Positions 24,121-37,158 of a stretch of 64,000 nt of DNA are shown piece by piece. Position 1 is the first letter of the stretch, and each line of letters opens with the position of its first letter. The notes beneath the pieces were generated by a model. It was not told the DNA's origin. It saw nothing but the letters and a program-made list of their open reading frames with translations, and made no database searches. The position numbers and the translations under genes are program-made. Origin of the DNA: Chamaecyparis obtusa (taxonomy: Eukaryota; Streptophyta; Pinopsida; Cupressales; Cupressaceae); contig BSBK01002057.1 in assembly GCA_027943335.1 (NCBI GenBank), positions 1 through 64,000 of the forward strand. Direction: 5' to 3'.

Positions 24121-24545
24121 AAAGTCAATTAACTAGCAATTGCATTTTTTGTGTAGTACATGATATTAATTAGTTAGTTATTTAGAAAATGATATTGTTG
24201 CATTTTTTGTGTAGTATATGATGTTAACTAATTGGTTATTTAGAAAATGATATTGTTTATACAACTAACATTTAAATGGATAAATGATTATATATGACTA
24301 TGAGTTGTGTTTTTCAGTATTATAAGTTCCTGTCTCGGGCAGGTATACTTATGCATTTATTGAGATGTAAAGTCAATTAACTATCAATTGCACTTTTTGT
24401 GTAGTACATGATGTTAACTAATTGGTTATTTAGAAAATGATATTGTTGCACTTTTTGTGTAGTACATGATTTTAAGTAGATGGTTATTTAGAAAATGATA
24501 TTGTTTATATGTAACTAACATTTAAATGGATAAATGATAGCTTCA
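24121..24545. repeat. Nested tandem repeats around 57-bp units
   Basis: A unit containing 'gcatttttgtgtagtac' followed by 'atgatgttaactaattgg' and 'ttatttagaaaatgatattg' occurs four times, in two adjacent pairs (near 24142 and 24198; near 24389 and 24445). Each pair ends in 'taactaacatttaaatggat'. The pairs are about 246 bp apart, so a larger unit was also duplicated. The hairpin motif shared with position 5003 lies between them (24296-24350). Confidence 0.85.
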
Positions 24546-24599
24546 AATCAACTATGCATCCACTTGTACAATCCAAACACAACTAAAATGGAACCCTTG

Positions 24600-26900
<2,301 letters not shown>

Positions 26901-26901
26901 A

Positions 26902-27112
26902 ATGGCTTGTACCAAGCAAACCACACATAATTCTATAGGAGAAAAGCCTCCAAATAAAATTTTTGCAACCAAGGTATGCTTATGCATAGGGTTTATAATA
27001 TTCTTCTTCTCATACGACGCTTCATTGTCCAAAACCATGCACTCATCTGCATTCTCACCAATTGTTGAACTGAAAAAGTAGCATTGTAGGGCTCCACAAC
27101 TGTATCAAAAAC
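26902..27112 (+). pseudogene. Histone H3 pseudogene (N-terminal part)
   Basis: From the ATG at 26902 the translation aligns with the histone H3 tail without gaps: 14 of the first 24 residues agree (MA-TKQT...S-G-K-P-K..ATK). Changes include Arg2 to Cys and Lys9 to Asn. The match stops at 26973 before GTATG, which could be an intron donor as in H3.3-type genes. Further on, gtagcattg (27078) and tatcaaaaacc (27102) fit the VAL and YQK parts of the H3 core helix with indels. The chromatin-tail function is gone. The rest of H3 was not found. Confidence 0.65.
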
Positions 27113-27649
27113 CTTGGGCGAAGGAAAAATAGAAAATGTCAGCATCATTATGTCTGGGTATTCCTACTGGGTCTTCGAGATATACATGGCACCCATTATA
27201 AATCTTGTACCTCCTCCTTGTGAGTGGTAAACTTTAAACCCTGCATAGGAAACAAGAATTGTAAGGCCTAAAAATCTCAAATCCCTTTTAAAGTGCAAAT
27301 GGAAATCCTTTGAAGTACGCCCATTTGAAACCCTACACCTCAAATTCATTTCAAAATGCCAATGGAAAACCCCTAAAGTATTGCCATGATACAAATTAGG
27401 TATTGAAAACTACTCATACCCCCCAATATGTTGTGTACAATATTTTTCTCTGATGTCGTATTTTGTCATATACGATTCAAAAATGGAAAAATAGTCAATA
27501 CTACCATCAAATTATAGACCTTGATTGAGAGGAAGTTAGAAACATCTTACCAAAGTGTTGCTTAACTAACTTAATAATTGTATTTATTGAAGGCTCATAT
27601 CAAAGTATGCATGTCGAATGTAGGACCTTAGTGCAAACAAAGTTTTATA

Positions 27650-28700
27650 GATGATGCTATTGTAGGTGCCTTCACTGATTGCATGGAACATTTGATGGTA
27701 TTGATTAAAAGGAAGCTGGATAATTGCATGATATGCGATAGATTTGTTAAAATAACTTTAGCGACCTCCAAGAAATTACAATTGTCGAGCACTAAGCTAA
27801 AATTCACAATTTTTTCCAGCATGCTACCTTTGCCCACATTTTGGGTTTGTGATATAATGCAAATTTGGAACAGATTACTGACATTCATCAAATAATATTG
27901 GTGGAGGAATCGCTTTTCAGATATCCTAGTCGGCTAAGAAAATAGATTTGTTTGAGCGGTTTAGAAATTTTAAGACAAAATAAACAAATTGGTAAGAGCT
28001 TTGGCCGACAAATAAAAAGACGGGGAAATGAACATAAGGCATGGGAAATTTATAATATAAAGCCTTGAAGAGATATCATCTCAAGGAGGGAAACAGTTAA
28101 AAGGCACATGACCTCATCGTAATGCAGTTGGCAAATCTAAAGCAAGTTCGCCACCTTTTCCAACATGCTCATTGGTTGCTCTAGCTATGGAGATTTGGTT
28201 TAATAATTAATTAGTGGAATGATGCCTTTGATCTCAATGTATGTACCAATTTGTCATATAAGATGAGAGTTTTACAATGTATGCAAAGCAAAGGACTGTA
28301 GAATTTGGAGGCATAGATGAGGAACATTGTAGTTGTGGGCACTCTAGTAAAAATGCATGCAAAATGTGAAGTACAAACAACACAACTGAATTCTTTGACA
28401 AAATGCCACAAAGACATGTCATCTTTTGCAATGCAATGACCATGATTTTCTACAAAAGATATATATGTTGAAAGTGACTTCAAAATTTTAAAAGAAAATG
28501 CAATTACTAGGCATAAAGCCAAATGCATCAAAGATCTTTCAGATATACATGAAAAATGTGGAATCATAAATAGAGTAGCTGAGTCGATCGACAAAAAAAT
28601 CCTTGGAACGCGTGATTGCGGGATATGCACAAAATGGATTTGTTAAAATGGCTTTAGAAACTTTAAACCCAATGTAATTGGTAGGAGTGGAGTCATTGTG
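27650..28700 (+). pseudogene. Pentatricopeptide repeat (PPR) protein pseudogene
   Basis: Pieces in different plus-strand frames match plant PPR repeats in the expected order. LATSKKLQLSST and FTIFSSMLP lie at about 27765-27830. VVVGT-LVKMHAKC lies at about 28328-28370. EFFDKMPQRHVIFCNAM lies at 28387-28437. MQLLGIKPNASKIFQIYM lies at 28498-28550, and VIAGYAQNGFVKMALETL at about 28612-28665. Repeats of the P, L and S kind alternate, as in organelle RNA-editing or processing factors. Frequent stops and frame changes show it is dead. The minus-strand frames here are shadows. The original gene's ends are unclear; element B begins about 300 bp downstream. Confidence 0.85.
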
Positions 28701-29003
28701 TACAACCATGGATTAGCATTCTCACTGACATAAAATGGTACGTGATTACATTCATAAATGAGGGAGATCTATTTAAAATCAGATGAATTGGCTTTAGCAA
28801 CAAAGGTAACAACATGTATTGAGCATTAATGGAGGGTCATTTATAAATGTGCAACGACTCATAGATATGCATGTAAATGAGAAAGTGTGAGTCAAATTCA
28901 AATACTGTATGCTATTAATGGGAAAAAAACTCTATCTTGGGTGTAAAAATAGATTGCTGAGTTGGCTTGGTTCTTGCTACTAGTAAGGTTTAGGGGACAA
29001 AAA

Positions 29004-30066
29004 TGTTAGAAATAGGGAATACTAAGAGGGGGGGTGAATCAGTATTCTACAAACTTTTACTTTTGCCCAATTATGGATATAACAGATTAACTTGATACTT
29101 GCATAATAGAGTAAACTAAATAACATGCATAGCAATAAAGCAAATGAACTCATAACACATTATTTGTTCTCGAGGAAACCCTGTCCAAGGGAAAACCCCA
29201 GTGGGGATGGTACCCACAAAGATCCACTAATCAAAAGTATCATGTTAAGGATGTTGACCCTGTTAGGAGCCTGTTACATACATATAGTGTCTTAGTCCTG
29301 ATTAAGGGACTTTAGGCCTTGTTAGAAGCCTCAACCCTGCTAAGAGTTGGTGGAACACAAAATGATTACAAGATGAGCCCACTACCCAAACAAGTAATGT
29401 ACAACAGTATATGATTACAAAAATAGGGCAAGGTACATAACCTTACACTGCTTCGCTTGCTTATACAAAGTCTACTTGCTTGACCTTACAACTTCGCATC
29501 AATAACTTTCGCATCACACCTATTACATTCGTATCTTTCATATTACATATGTCTTACATTTATTCAAGTTATTAAGAATAATAACTTTTACAATCAACTT
29601 TACAATATTACATAAAGCTTTATGAAAAATACAAATGAACTTATTTTACCCAAGGGTTAACATATAGGATGTTGTCCCTAATATTATTAAGACATTATTT
29701 TGATAAACAAAATAATCCCTTAACTCTTTACTTGTTCTGTCTTCTTGCTTTATCCTATCGGCTTCAGCTCCATCTTTGGTAATACTACAATAACTTCTTC
29801 CGTACATGCCATACAGACTTGCACTCTCAAGTGAGTCTTCAATATGCATCATAGTATCCATGTTGAAGTGCGCAAGCACTGAACTTACTTCTATCGACGT
29901 CACCAATCAAAACTATCTTGGATTAGACTGCAAAATGCTACTCACACTTAGACAATTTTGCTCTGCACTCTGTCATACTTGCTCTCTATCATATGCGGTC
30001 TTCCTCTAGATCATATGTTGCCATAATGACAACATCTAGATATCTAACTCAGCCAAATTGCCAACA
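29004..30066 (-). repeat. 3' LTR of element B (1063 bp)
   Basis: Ends TGTTGGCAATTTGG...CTATTTCTAACA on the minus strand. Repeated at 40050-41128 with scattered, mostly transition differences. Internal phrases (gaaaacccc-gtggggatgg, ttgttagaagcctcaaccct) resemble the layout of element E's LTR. Confidence 0.95.
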
Positions 30067-30285
30067 ATCTCCCCCTTTGTCATTGGTGGCAACATATGAG
30101 AAAATTGGCTAAGTCAAAAACTTCAAAACTCAAAATTGTGGCCATAACAAAAATTATATCTTCGCTATCCTTATTACTCCATATATATCATCTATACTCT
30201 ATACTCCCCATAGGAATATACTTCCTTATCATATATATATATATCAATTTTATGCTATCACTCCCCCTTTGACAACAATGATAAT
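30067..30285 (-). other. Polypurine tract and second purine tract of element B
   Basis: Minus strand: CAATGACAAAGGGGGAGAT touches the LTR start. A second tract, TTGTCAAAGGGGGAGTG, lies about 190 bp inside (30261-30277). Multiple such tracts near the 3' LTR are a known Sirevirus trait. Confidence 0.85.
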
Positions 30286-30419
30286 AAGGGTGTGAAAACC
30301 ATGGCCTCAAAAATTGTTTACCTTGATTCAAAATTGTAGAGCCGGTAGGCTTGCAACACAATCTGCAAAGTTCACTTTTGTGCTCTCTAACTCTTTCTCC
30401 CATGCCTTCTTAACTGTGT

Positions 30420-32180
30420 TTGAATGGTGCAGGAGCACACCTAGGCTAACCTCCATAGTTTGATATTTTGGCTTGTATATGACATTAGCCAAGTCAGATT
30501 GATAGGTTGAGTTGTTTGTTTAGTTTTAGACCTTAGAAGGTCATTGCTATTTTGGACTAGGTGAGTTAGTCATTAGGACTAAGGTCACCAAAATAGTCAT
30601 TGTTAGTAGTTTTAAATTCCTTAGGCTTAGATGCTTAATGGTTGGATTAGAGTCTTAAATGTGTTCTAAACACATGAATGATGTTAGAAAGATGCCATAA
30701 GGCCTTTAATGGATTTGGTTCCTCGGAATATAGAGGTTAGAGGTCCTAAGAAGTAGGATGATGGCATAATGGAAAAGATGCCAAATGTTGTTACAAAGTT
30801 GTCATGACAACATTTGCAATAATGGCAAATGTTGCATGCAACTCGGTTACATCGGATCCCCTAGAAGATAGGAAGTGGGAGATCGACCAACATGCCCTAA
30901 AAACATGGGAAATGGAATCTAATGTAATGAAAGGCTTGAATCTCAAAGTGGGTGTGCATTGTAAGAAGTTTGAGTGTTGAGAATTTAGCTCTGCAACTCT
31001 GTTTTGAGAAGAACCCAAGTTTTTTGATGTGACAGTGATATATAATGGATCAAAAGACTTGATTTAGTGATTTCTTTGTGTTCTTAGGATAGATATAAGA
31101 CTTTTTCATTCAGTAAGCTAGTTGGTTTGAGTAGTTTCATTGTGTGGAATAAATTATTTTGAGTTTAGAGTCTTCATTGGTCCTGACCTGACCAGTCAGT
31201 CATTTCATGGTTCCCCCATGAAAAATAACCATGAATCTTCCTAAGGGTGGTTGAATATTATTGGGGACTCATTAGTATATACATATTTAGGATTAGGATT
31301 CATGATCACATGGATAGCTATTTTTATTACCAAGCCCTAAGCGAGCAGATAGTGCCCAGTTAGAGGTTTGAAAATGAACAATTGAAGATTTCTTGTAGGG
31401 AAGGAAATTACAGTATGGGAAAAGTATAGTTCTAGGTGTGACATGTTAGAATCATGTTATGTTATAAGATTTTTTAACCCACCAATCCATTTGGTCGAGG
31501 TTAGAACAAGAAACCAGTGAGGTCCTAGGAAATAGGTCTTTTAGCCCTATTAGCCCTAGTATATAGGAATCCTGTGTACAGATGCCATCAAGCCCCTAAA
31601 AATTGCATAATATTTAGTAAAAGCCAAAAGGGTATCCAAATCCCTAATTATTTTTGCAAGTCATTTGGTAAGTTTTTGAAAAAAGTGACAAAAGGTCTCT
31701 GCAAAAGGCTACAAGGAAATAGGCCTAATTAGGCCTCTTCAAGGTGAAATCTTGAACATGGTGGAAAAGGGCTTGAAGACCCTATTAAATGGATTCAAAT
31801 GGAAGCTATATGAATGTAAATGAAGCATTAGGCTTCCTTGCAATGAATTTCATGAATGGAGAGAAGTTGACACTTAGAGCTTTCTAGGTGTAGGAGAAAG
31901 CACTGAAGCATTGAATGGTGTTTGTCTTTCAAGGTGAAGCACAAGGTGAAATAATCTTGGAGAAGAGTTGGATTAGGAATTAGTTAATCATATAAGCCTA
32001 ATAAGGACCTAGAAGAGATTAGGATCCTAATAGAGACAAGCTAGGTCTCTTGGTAGATGTGCAAGCAAGCCTTGGAACACTCACATCACTTAAACACTAA
32101 GGAGTGCACACAGACCATAAGATGCAATCTCACATGCACGAAGGTTTGCAAAGTTGAAATTCTCATAAGATGTCTTGGGT
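30420..32180. other. Unexplained block inside element B
   Basis: This 1.7-kb stretch, between the 3' non-coding part and the end of ORF2, differs in style from its surroundings: no long ORF and more balanced base use. It might be a further insertion or part of the untranslated region. I could not find terminal repeats or a target duplication at its edges. Confidence 0.35.
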
Positions 32181-34170
32181 GAAAGACATTCCTCCAATTG
32201 ACCTTCAACTATGCTTATCTTTTCTAAAATGTGCTCTCTAAGAAGAGCAAATTCTTCTCAATTTCCTATCTTTTTCATCATTAAGAATCCTTATTTCATC
32301 ATTCAACTTGCTGATTCTTTTCTCAATATCCAATATTTTTACATTAGGGTTGGCTAAAAGATTTACCTCTAACTAAATTTTTTCCTCTTTAGCTTTAATC
32401 TTCTTAGCCACTTCTAAAACATGATTTTCAGATTTTGTACACTAAATGTACAAGGCTTTACCTCTGTCCAAATTCCTTCTTAGATCTTTTATACAAACAT
32501 CCAAATTGTTAATATCATTTTTGATATTCTGACTTACATTGATCAAGAAATATTTTAGCCTCATAGGCTCCCTATGCCTTTACTGTAGCTATATCTGATA
32601 AGTTAGTGAATTCATTATCAAATGCCTTCATAACTTCTCTAGCTCTTACCTGTGGATCTGCCTCTGCTACTTGATTGGTCACAACACTCTGTAACTTCTC
32701 TGTCACTTCCAACAATGATCCTTCAAGGATTTTCACCTTCTTTTTCTTGCCAATTATCTTGTTTAGGGATGAGATCAACTCCATTTGATCATCATCATCA
32801 ACTTCTTTAATTGACCTATCCTGCTCCTCTAAAGCTAAATTGTCAACAATGTTCTCAAGGTTACTAAAAGAATTATCATCTCTATCCAATGTGATTTTAG
32901 TTCCTTCTATGTTCATTGATTCATATTCAATGTTAATTGCTTGTGGAGAGGGACTTTTCTAATGCTCAGCTTCCATAGCTTGTTCCTCCTGCACTAGAGT
33001 GTTTACCAACACTTTCTGTCATTACTTTTATTATTGCTTGCTTAGTTTATTTATTGATTTCTTCATAGTTACCTCCCATTATATGAATAGTTCTTCTTTT
33101 TGTCATTAGATGAGTACCAAGTTCTTTCATGATTTCTTTAAAATGATCTTCATCTCTAACATCACATAGCTTCCTCACAAAGTTTTCTCTGATTTTGTTA
33201 TCTTCTTCAGCTGCTCTCTTCTTCCTGTTAACTAATTTCTCAAATAAATCATCAGGTATCTTTCCTTGAATTGTATCAAATTTCTTTTCTTCTAGGATCA
33301 TATGTCTCACAACTGCATTCTCCAAGTTTAATCTTTCTGAATAGTTGTATAGCTCATAATACTTGTTCATCTTTGAAAAACCTCCATCATTAATGATTTG
33401 TTCATTTACCTTCTCAATCTTAGGCTTCCATTTCTTCTTCTTCACTTCAGTATCCTCATCATCTTTGATTTTTGATACTTTCCTTTTAATTGGGGCTACT
33501 ACTATTTTCTGCCTTTTACTTGGACTAGTGGCCATTTCTTTTACTCTTTTACCTGGTGGAGTGGAAGATGATCTTGTAGACTTTCTTATTTCCCGTTCCT
33601 TCTCAACTTTCTCCACTTTTACCACATTCTAAATATCTACTGACTAATCTTCAACTGATGATAGGGGTGGAACAGACAAAACTTCCTTTTGTCCAATGTC
33701 TCTAATAGCTGTTGCGGTCTGCTTTGCAATCATAAATTCTTGTTCTGTCATTCCTGTGTCCTTAAGAATTTTCTTAATTGTATTTTCCACTCTCTTCTTT
33801 GACAAATTTTCTTCTTGAATAGACTCTGCGGAGTTGAATTTCTCCTTATAAGTTCCAAATCTATTGTTATGTACATTCAACTTACTCTTAAGCAATCTAT
33901 TTACATATTCTTCTGCTTCAACTTCTGAAATTTCATAGCCAAGAGGATCTATGAGCTCTACTCTTGGTTCAACTGCTTCAATATAAGTAAAGTCAGTGTC
34001 AACCATAAAGCATGTCTCATTTTTATACTTTTCAACTATTTCTTGAGGGATTCTTGACCTTTTCTTCATCAAGTTCTAAAATGTTTTAATCACTAAAGTT
34101 GCACTCTCATCAACCTTGTCTACATGGTATCTTAGATACACTTTCTTAATTCTGTCCATGGTGGTTTGCA
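32180..34170 (-). pseudogene. Element B ORF2, central and C-terminal part
   Basis: Minus-strand frames share a highly charged, Lys/Glu-rich protein. The segment at 34072-33644 begins MKKRSRIPQEIVEKYKNE and that at 33625-33047 begins MVKVEKVEKEREIRKSTRSS (33644 and above and 33047-33625 are in the same frame). A basic, Ser/Pro-rich block with SKRQKIVVAPIKRKVSK could be a nuclear localisation signal. After a frame change, 32916-32572 gives an acidic then coiled-coil-like part (MELISSLNKIIGKKKKVKIL), and weaker coiled coil continues to about 32180. In-frame TAG codons lie at about 34073, 33641 and 33626. I do not recognise the family. Element C interrupts it on its upstream side at 34171. Confidence 0.7.
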
Positions 34171-34696
34171 TGCTAGGCTGCCCAAAAATATGTGGAACAA
34201 GGTAGAAATAACAATTATGTGCAAATATAACTAATATCAGAAAATAATAAACCACACATAATAGAACACAAGACACACAAATTTAACGTGGTTCACCCAA
34301 TCCCTGGGCTACATCCACCAACAACGAGTCCAATATTATTATTATCTAGTGATTACAACCTGATTACAATCCGTAATCCCTTACAGCCCAATTCTGCCGC
34401 AAGTACTAAAATCATACATCATGAAAATCCCTAACCCTAAGCCATATTATACAATATTTTCCCGCTTTAGGGTTAGAATGAGTTATAAGTAGTCAGCCCA
34501 AAAAACTAAAAAAAGTAGTCGGCCTCAAAAAAATTTTTCCTCGGGGGCTGCGCCCCCGAACCCTTGCTCTTGGGGGTTGCCGCCCCAAACCCCCGCTCGG
34601 GGCCCGGCCCGGCCCCGAACCCCGGTGAGGTCGGGAGGAAAAGTGTACAGTACTTTCCTAGATAGTACTTTCCTGATTAGTCACCGCAAGCTAACA
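34171..34696 (-). repeat. 3' LTR of element C with a GC-rich block
   Basis: Contains an unusually GC-rich run (about 34540-34640: ctcgggggctgcgcccccga, cccggcccggccccgaaccc) in otherwise AT-rich DNA. The remaining LTR sequence is nearly identical to 35601-36008, except for a diverged first 35 bp (TGCTAGGCTGCCC versus TGTTAGGATTAAC on the plus strand). Confidence 0.9.
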
Positions 34697-34739
34697 ATCT
34701 CCCACTTGGTGACTGATCAGTATCCACACTATACTAAAA

Positions 34740-35054
34740 AACCTCCCACTTGCAGACTGATCCTGTAGCAATACCGCTACCCACATGAGGCTCCCACTGG
34801 ATTGAACCACCTTGGACTCAGTTGTTCCTTTATTTTGTTCAGTCTAGAAGACCAACTAAAGCTGAACATGAGTTCAACTTCTCCCTTGTTACTACCTTGG
34901 TAAACATATCTGCTGGATTATCATCAGTATGAATCTTTTCCAGCCTTAACTGTCCATCATCCAAAATTGATCGAATGAAATGGTACCGCAACTATATGTG
35001 TTTTGTCTTTGAGTGCAAAGCAGAATTCTTTGCAAGATGAATGGCACTTTGGCT
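34740..35054 (-). pseudogene. RNase H C-terminal fragment of element C
   Basis: Minus strand from about 35050: HTDSQSAIHLAKNSALHSKT, then KHI, a stop in place of Gln, LRYHFIRSILDDGQLRLEKI and HTDDNPADMFTKVVTREKL. These are the last motifs of copia RNase H. The protein joins directly to Gag sequence at about 35055, the scar of the internal deletion. Confidence 0.88.
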
Positions 35055-35511
35055 ATCTGTATGCACAAGCTCTAATCTCTTCATCATATGTAATTTTAAC
35101 TGAGGTTAATTGACTTGTAACTGTATTAAACTCATTCAAATGATCAGTAACTGATCCACCTTCTACCATTTTCATATTAAATAAACGCTTCATAAGAAAT
35201 ACCTTGTTTGAAGCTGAAGGCTTTTCATACAACTTCGCTAGGGTTTCCATCAGATCTTTAGCTATCTTTGCTTCAGTAATATTGAATGCCACCGATTGTG
35301 CCAGGCATAGACGAATACTCCCCAGTGCCTTCCTATCCAAAATATCCCAATCTTCCTGAGACATTGATTGCTCTTTCTTGGCTACTCCCTCTAATGGCCA
35401 CCATAGATCCTTCTGATAGAGATAATCCTCCATTTGCATCTTCCATAACTGGAAGTTCTGCCCATTAAACTTATCAACCTTCAGCCTACCCTCTTCTGCC
35501 ATTTCTCCCAC
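35055..35511 (-). pseudogene. Gag N-terminal fragment of element C
   Basis: A 152-codon frame with an intact start (MGEMAEEGRLKVDKFNGQNF). It has the UBN2/gag-polypeptide motifs FQLWKMQMEDYLYQKDLWWP, MSQEDWDILDRKALGSIRLC, LMETLAKLYEKPSASNKVFL and HLNEFNTVTSQL. It lies 90 bp downstream of the PBS. After ITYDEEIRA the frame runs into RNase H DNA (ACAYR) and ends. Confidence 0.93.
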
Positions 35512-35600
35512 TTAACCGAGAGACTCTCCCACTAACTCGTGAGACCTACTTCAGAGAATAGATGAAAGAACGAATGAAATAACCTCACTTTGGTACCACT

Positions 35601-36008
35601 TGTTAGGATTAACAAGGCAAAAATAACAATTATGTGCAAATATAACTAATATCAGAAAATAATAAACCACACATAATAGAACACAAGACACACAAATTTA
35701 ATGTGGTTCACCCAATCCCTGGGCTACATCCACCAACAACGAGTCTAATATTATTATTATCTAGTGATTACAACCTGATTACAATCCGTAATCCCTTACA
35801 GCCCAATTCTGCCGCAAGTACTAAAATCATACATCATGAAAATCCCTAACCCTAAGCCATATTATACAATATTTTCCTGCTTTAGGGTTAGAATGAGTTA
35901 TAAGTAGTCGGCCCAAAAAACTAAAAAAAGTAGTCGGCGAGGTCGGGAGGAAAAGTGTACAGTACTTTCCTGGATAGTACTTTCCTGATTAGTCACCACA
36001 AGCTAACA
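35601..36008 (-). repeat. 5' LTR of element C (408 bp)
   Basis: Direct repeat of 34171-34696 lacking the GC-rich block. Its last 90 bp recur once more at about 36550-36641 between the two sense copies of the ORF2 start. Confidence 0.95.
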
Positions 36009-37158
36009 CTAGGATATGTCGTTGAAAGTAGGGTTTGAACATTTGAATGAGAATGAGATTGTAAAGTATTCAGTACAACATGAATTTGATGATGAAGAAT
36101 GCACAAAAATCATTCTGAGCAGAATACATAATGGAAAGTTGTGGTTAGATGACAGAGTTATTGACATAACAGAAAACCAAATTCATGAAGTAACTGGTTT
36201 GTCAAAATCTAGAGTTATACCATTCAATGAGAAGAATGTGAAGAAAACTATATTGGACAACACTAAATCATCTTACAATGGTAGAGGAATAGTGATTAGC
36301 AAGATACAACAAGATGATGTTAGGTATTTATGCAAGATCTTAATAGCTAAGTTTTGTGCTAATTCAAGAGAAGATGACATGGTAGCTGGAATGATTCATG
36401 CAACCTATTTGATGTGTTTTGATAAAGTTCAAGTGGATATGTGTGAAATTTTGAGAATTCAGTTATTTGAGAATCTTGATAAGATTAAGAAGACTAAGAA
36501 TTCACAGTTTAGGTTCTCATCTATTGCTATGTACATTCAACTTACTAAAAAAACTAAAAAAAGACCCCGGCGAGGTCGGGAGGAAAAGTGTACAGTACTT
36601 TCCTGGATAGTACTTTCCTGATTAGTCACCACAAGCTAACACTAGGATATGTCATTGAAAGTAGGGTTTGAACATTTGAATGAGAATGAGATTGTAAAGT
36701 ATTCAGTACAACATGAATTTGATGATGAAGAATGCACTAAAATCATTCTGAGCAGAATACATAATGGAAAGTTGTGGTTAGATGACAGAGTTATTGACAT
36801 AACAGAAAACCAAATTCATGAAGTAACTGGTTTGTCAAAATCTAGAGTTATACCATTCAATGAGAAGAATGTGAAGAAAACTATATTGGACAACACTAAA
36901 TCATCTTACAATGGTAGAGGAATAGTGATTAGCAAGATACAACAAGATGATGTTAGGTATTTATGCAAGATCTTAATAGCTAAGTTTTGTGCTAATTCAA
37001 GAGAAGATGACATGGTAGCTGGAATGATTCATGCAACCTATTTGATGTGTTTTGATAAAGTTCAAGTGGATATGTGTGAAATTTTGAGAATTCAGTTATT
37101 TGAGAATCTTGATAAGATTAAGAAGACTAAGAATTCACAGTTTAGGTTCTCATCTATT
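36009..37158 (+). repeat. Two tandem, inverted copies of the ORF2 N-terminal region
   Basis: Two nearly identical units, offset by exactly 633 bp (start codons at 36016 and 36649). Each consists of the end of the element C LTR, about 519 bp of ORF2 sequence in plus orientation and a short antisense tail (tattgctatgtacattcaac). Both translate to the protein starting MSLKVGFEHLNENEIVKYSV. They face the copy at 38040-37369 and form a large inverted repeat with it. Differences are only a few bases, so the rearrangement is recent, or an assembly error. Confidence 0.9.

Larger units (their letters stand above)
34171..36008 (-). mobile_element. Element C: internally deleted Ty1/copia retrotransposon nested in element B
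   Basis: LTRs of 526 bp (34171-34696) and 408 bp (35601-36008) have TGTTAGC...CCTAACA-type ends on the minus strand. PBS-like TGGTACCAAAGTGAGG lies at 35585-35600 and a PPT (CCAAGTGGGAGAT) at 34697-34709. The interior of about 900 bp holds the N-terminal part of Gag joined directly to the C-terminal part of RNase H, so protease, integrase and RT are deleted. The LTRs differ by a GC-rich block of about 110 bp at 34530-34640 that is missing from the right copy. No clear target duplication is visible, because the right flank is a rearranged copy of ORF2. Confidence 0.9.

Noticed and set aside
28211..28630. A 139-codon minus-strand ORF
   Set aside because: It is antisense to clear PPR motifs on the plus strand.
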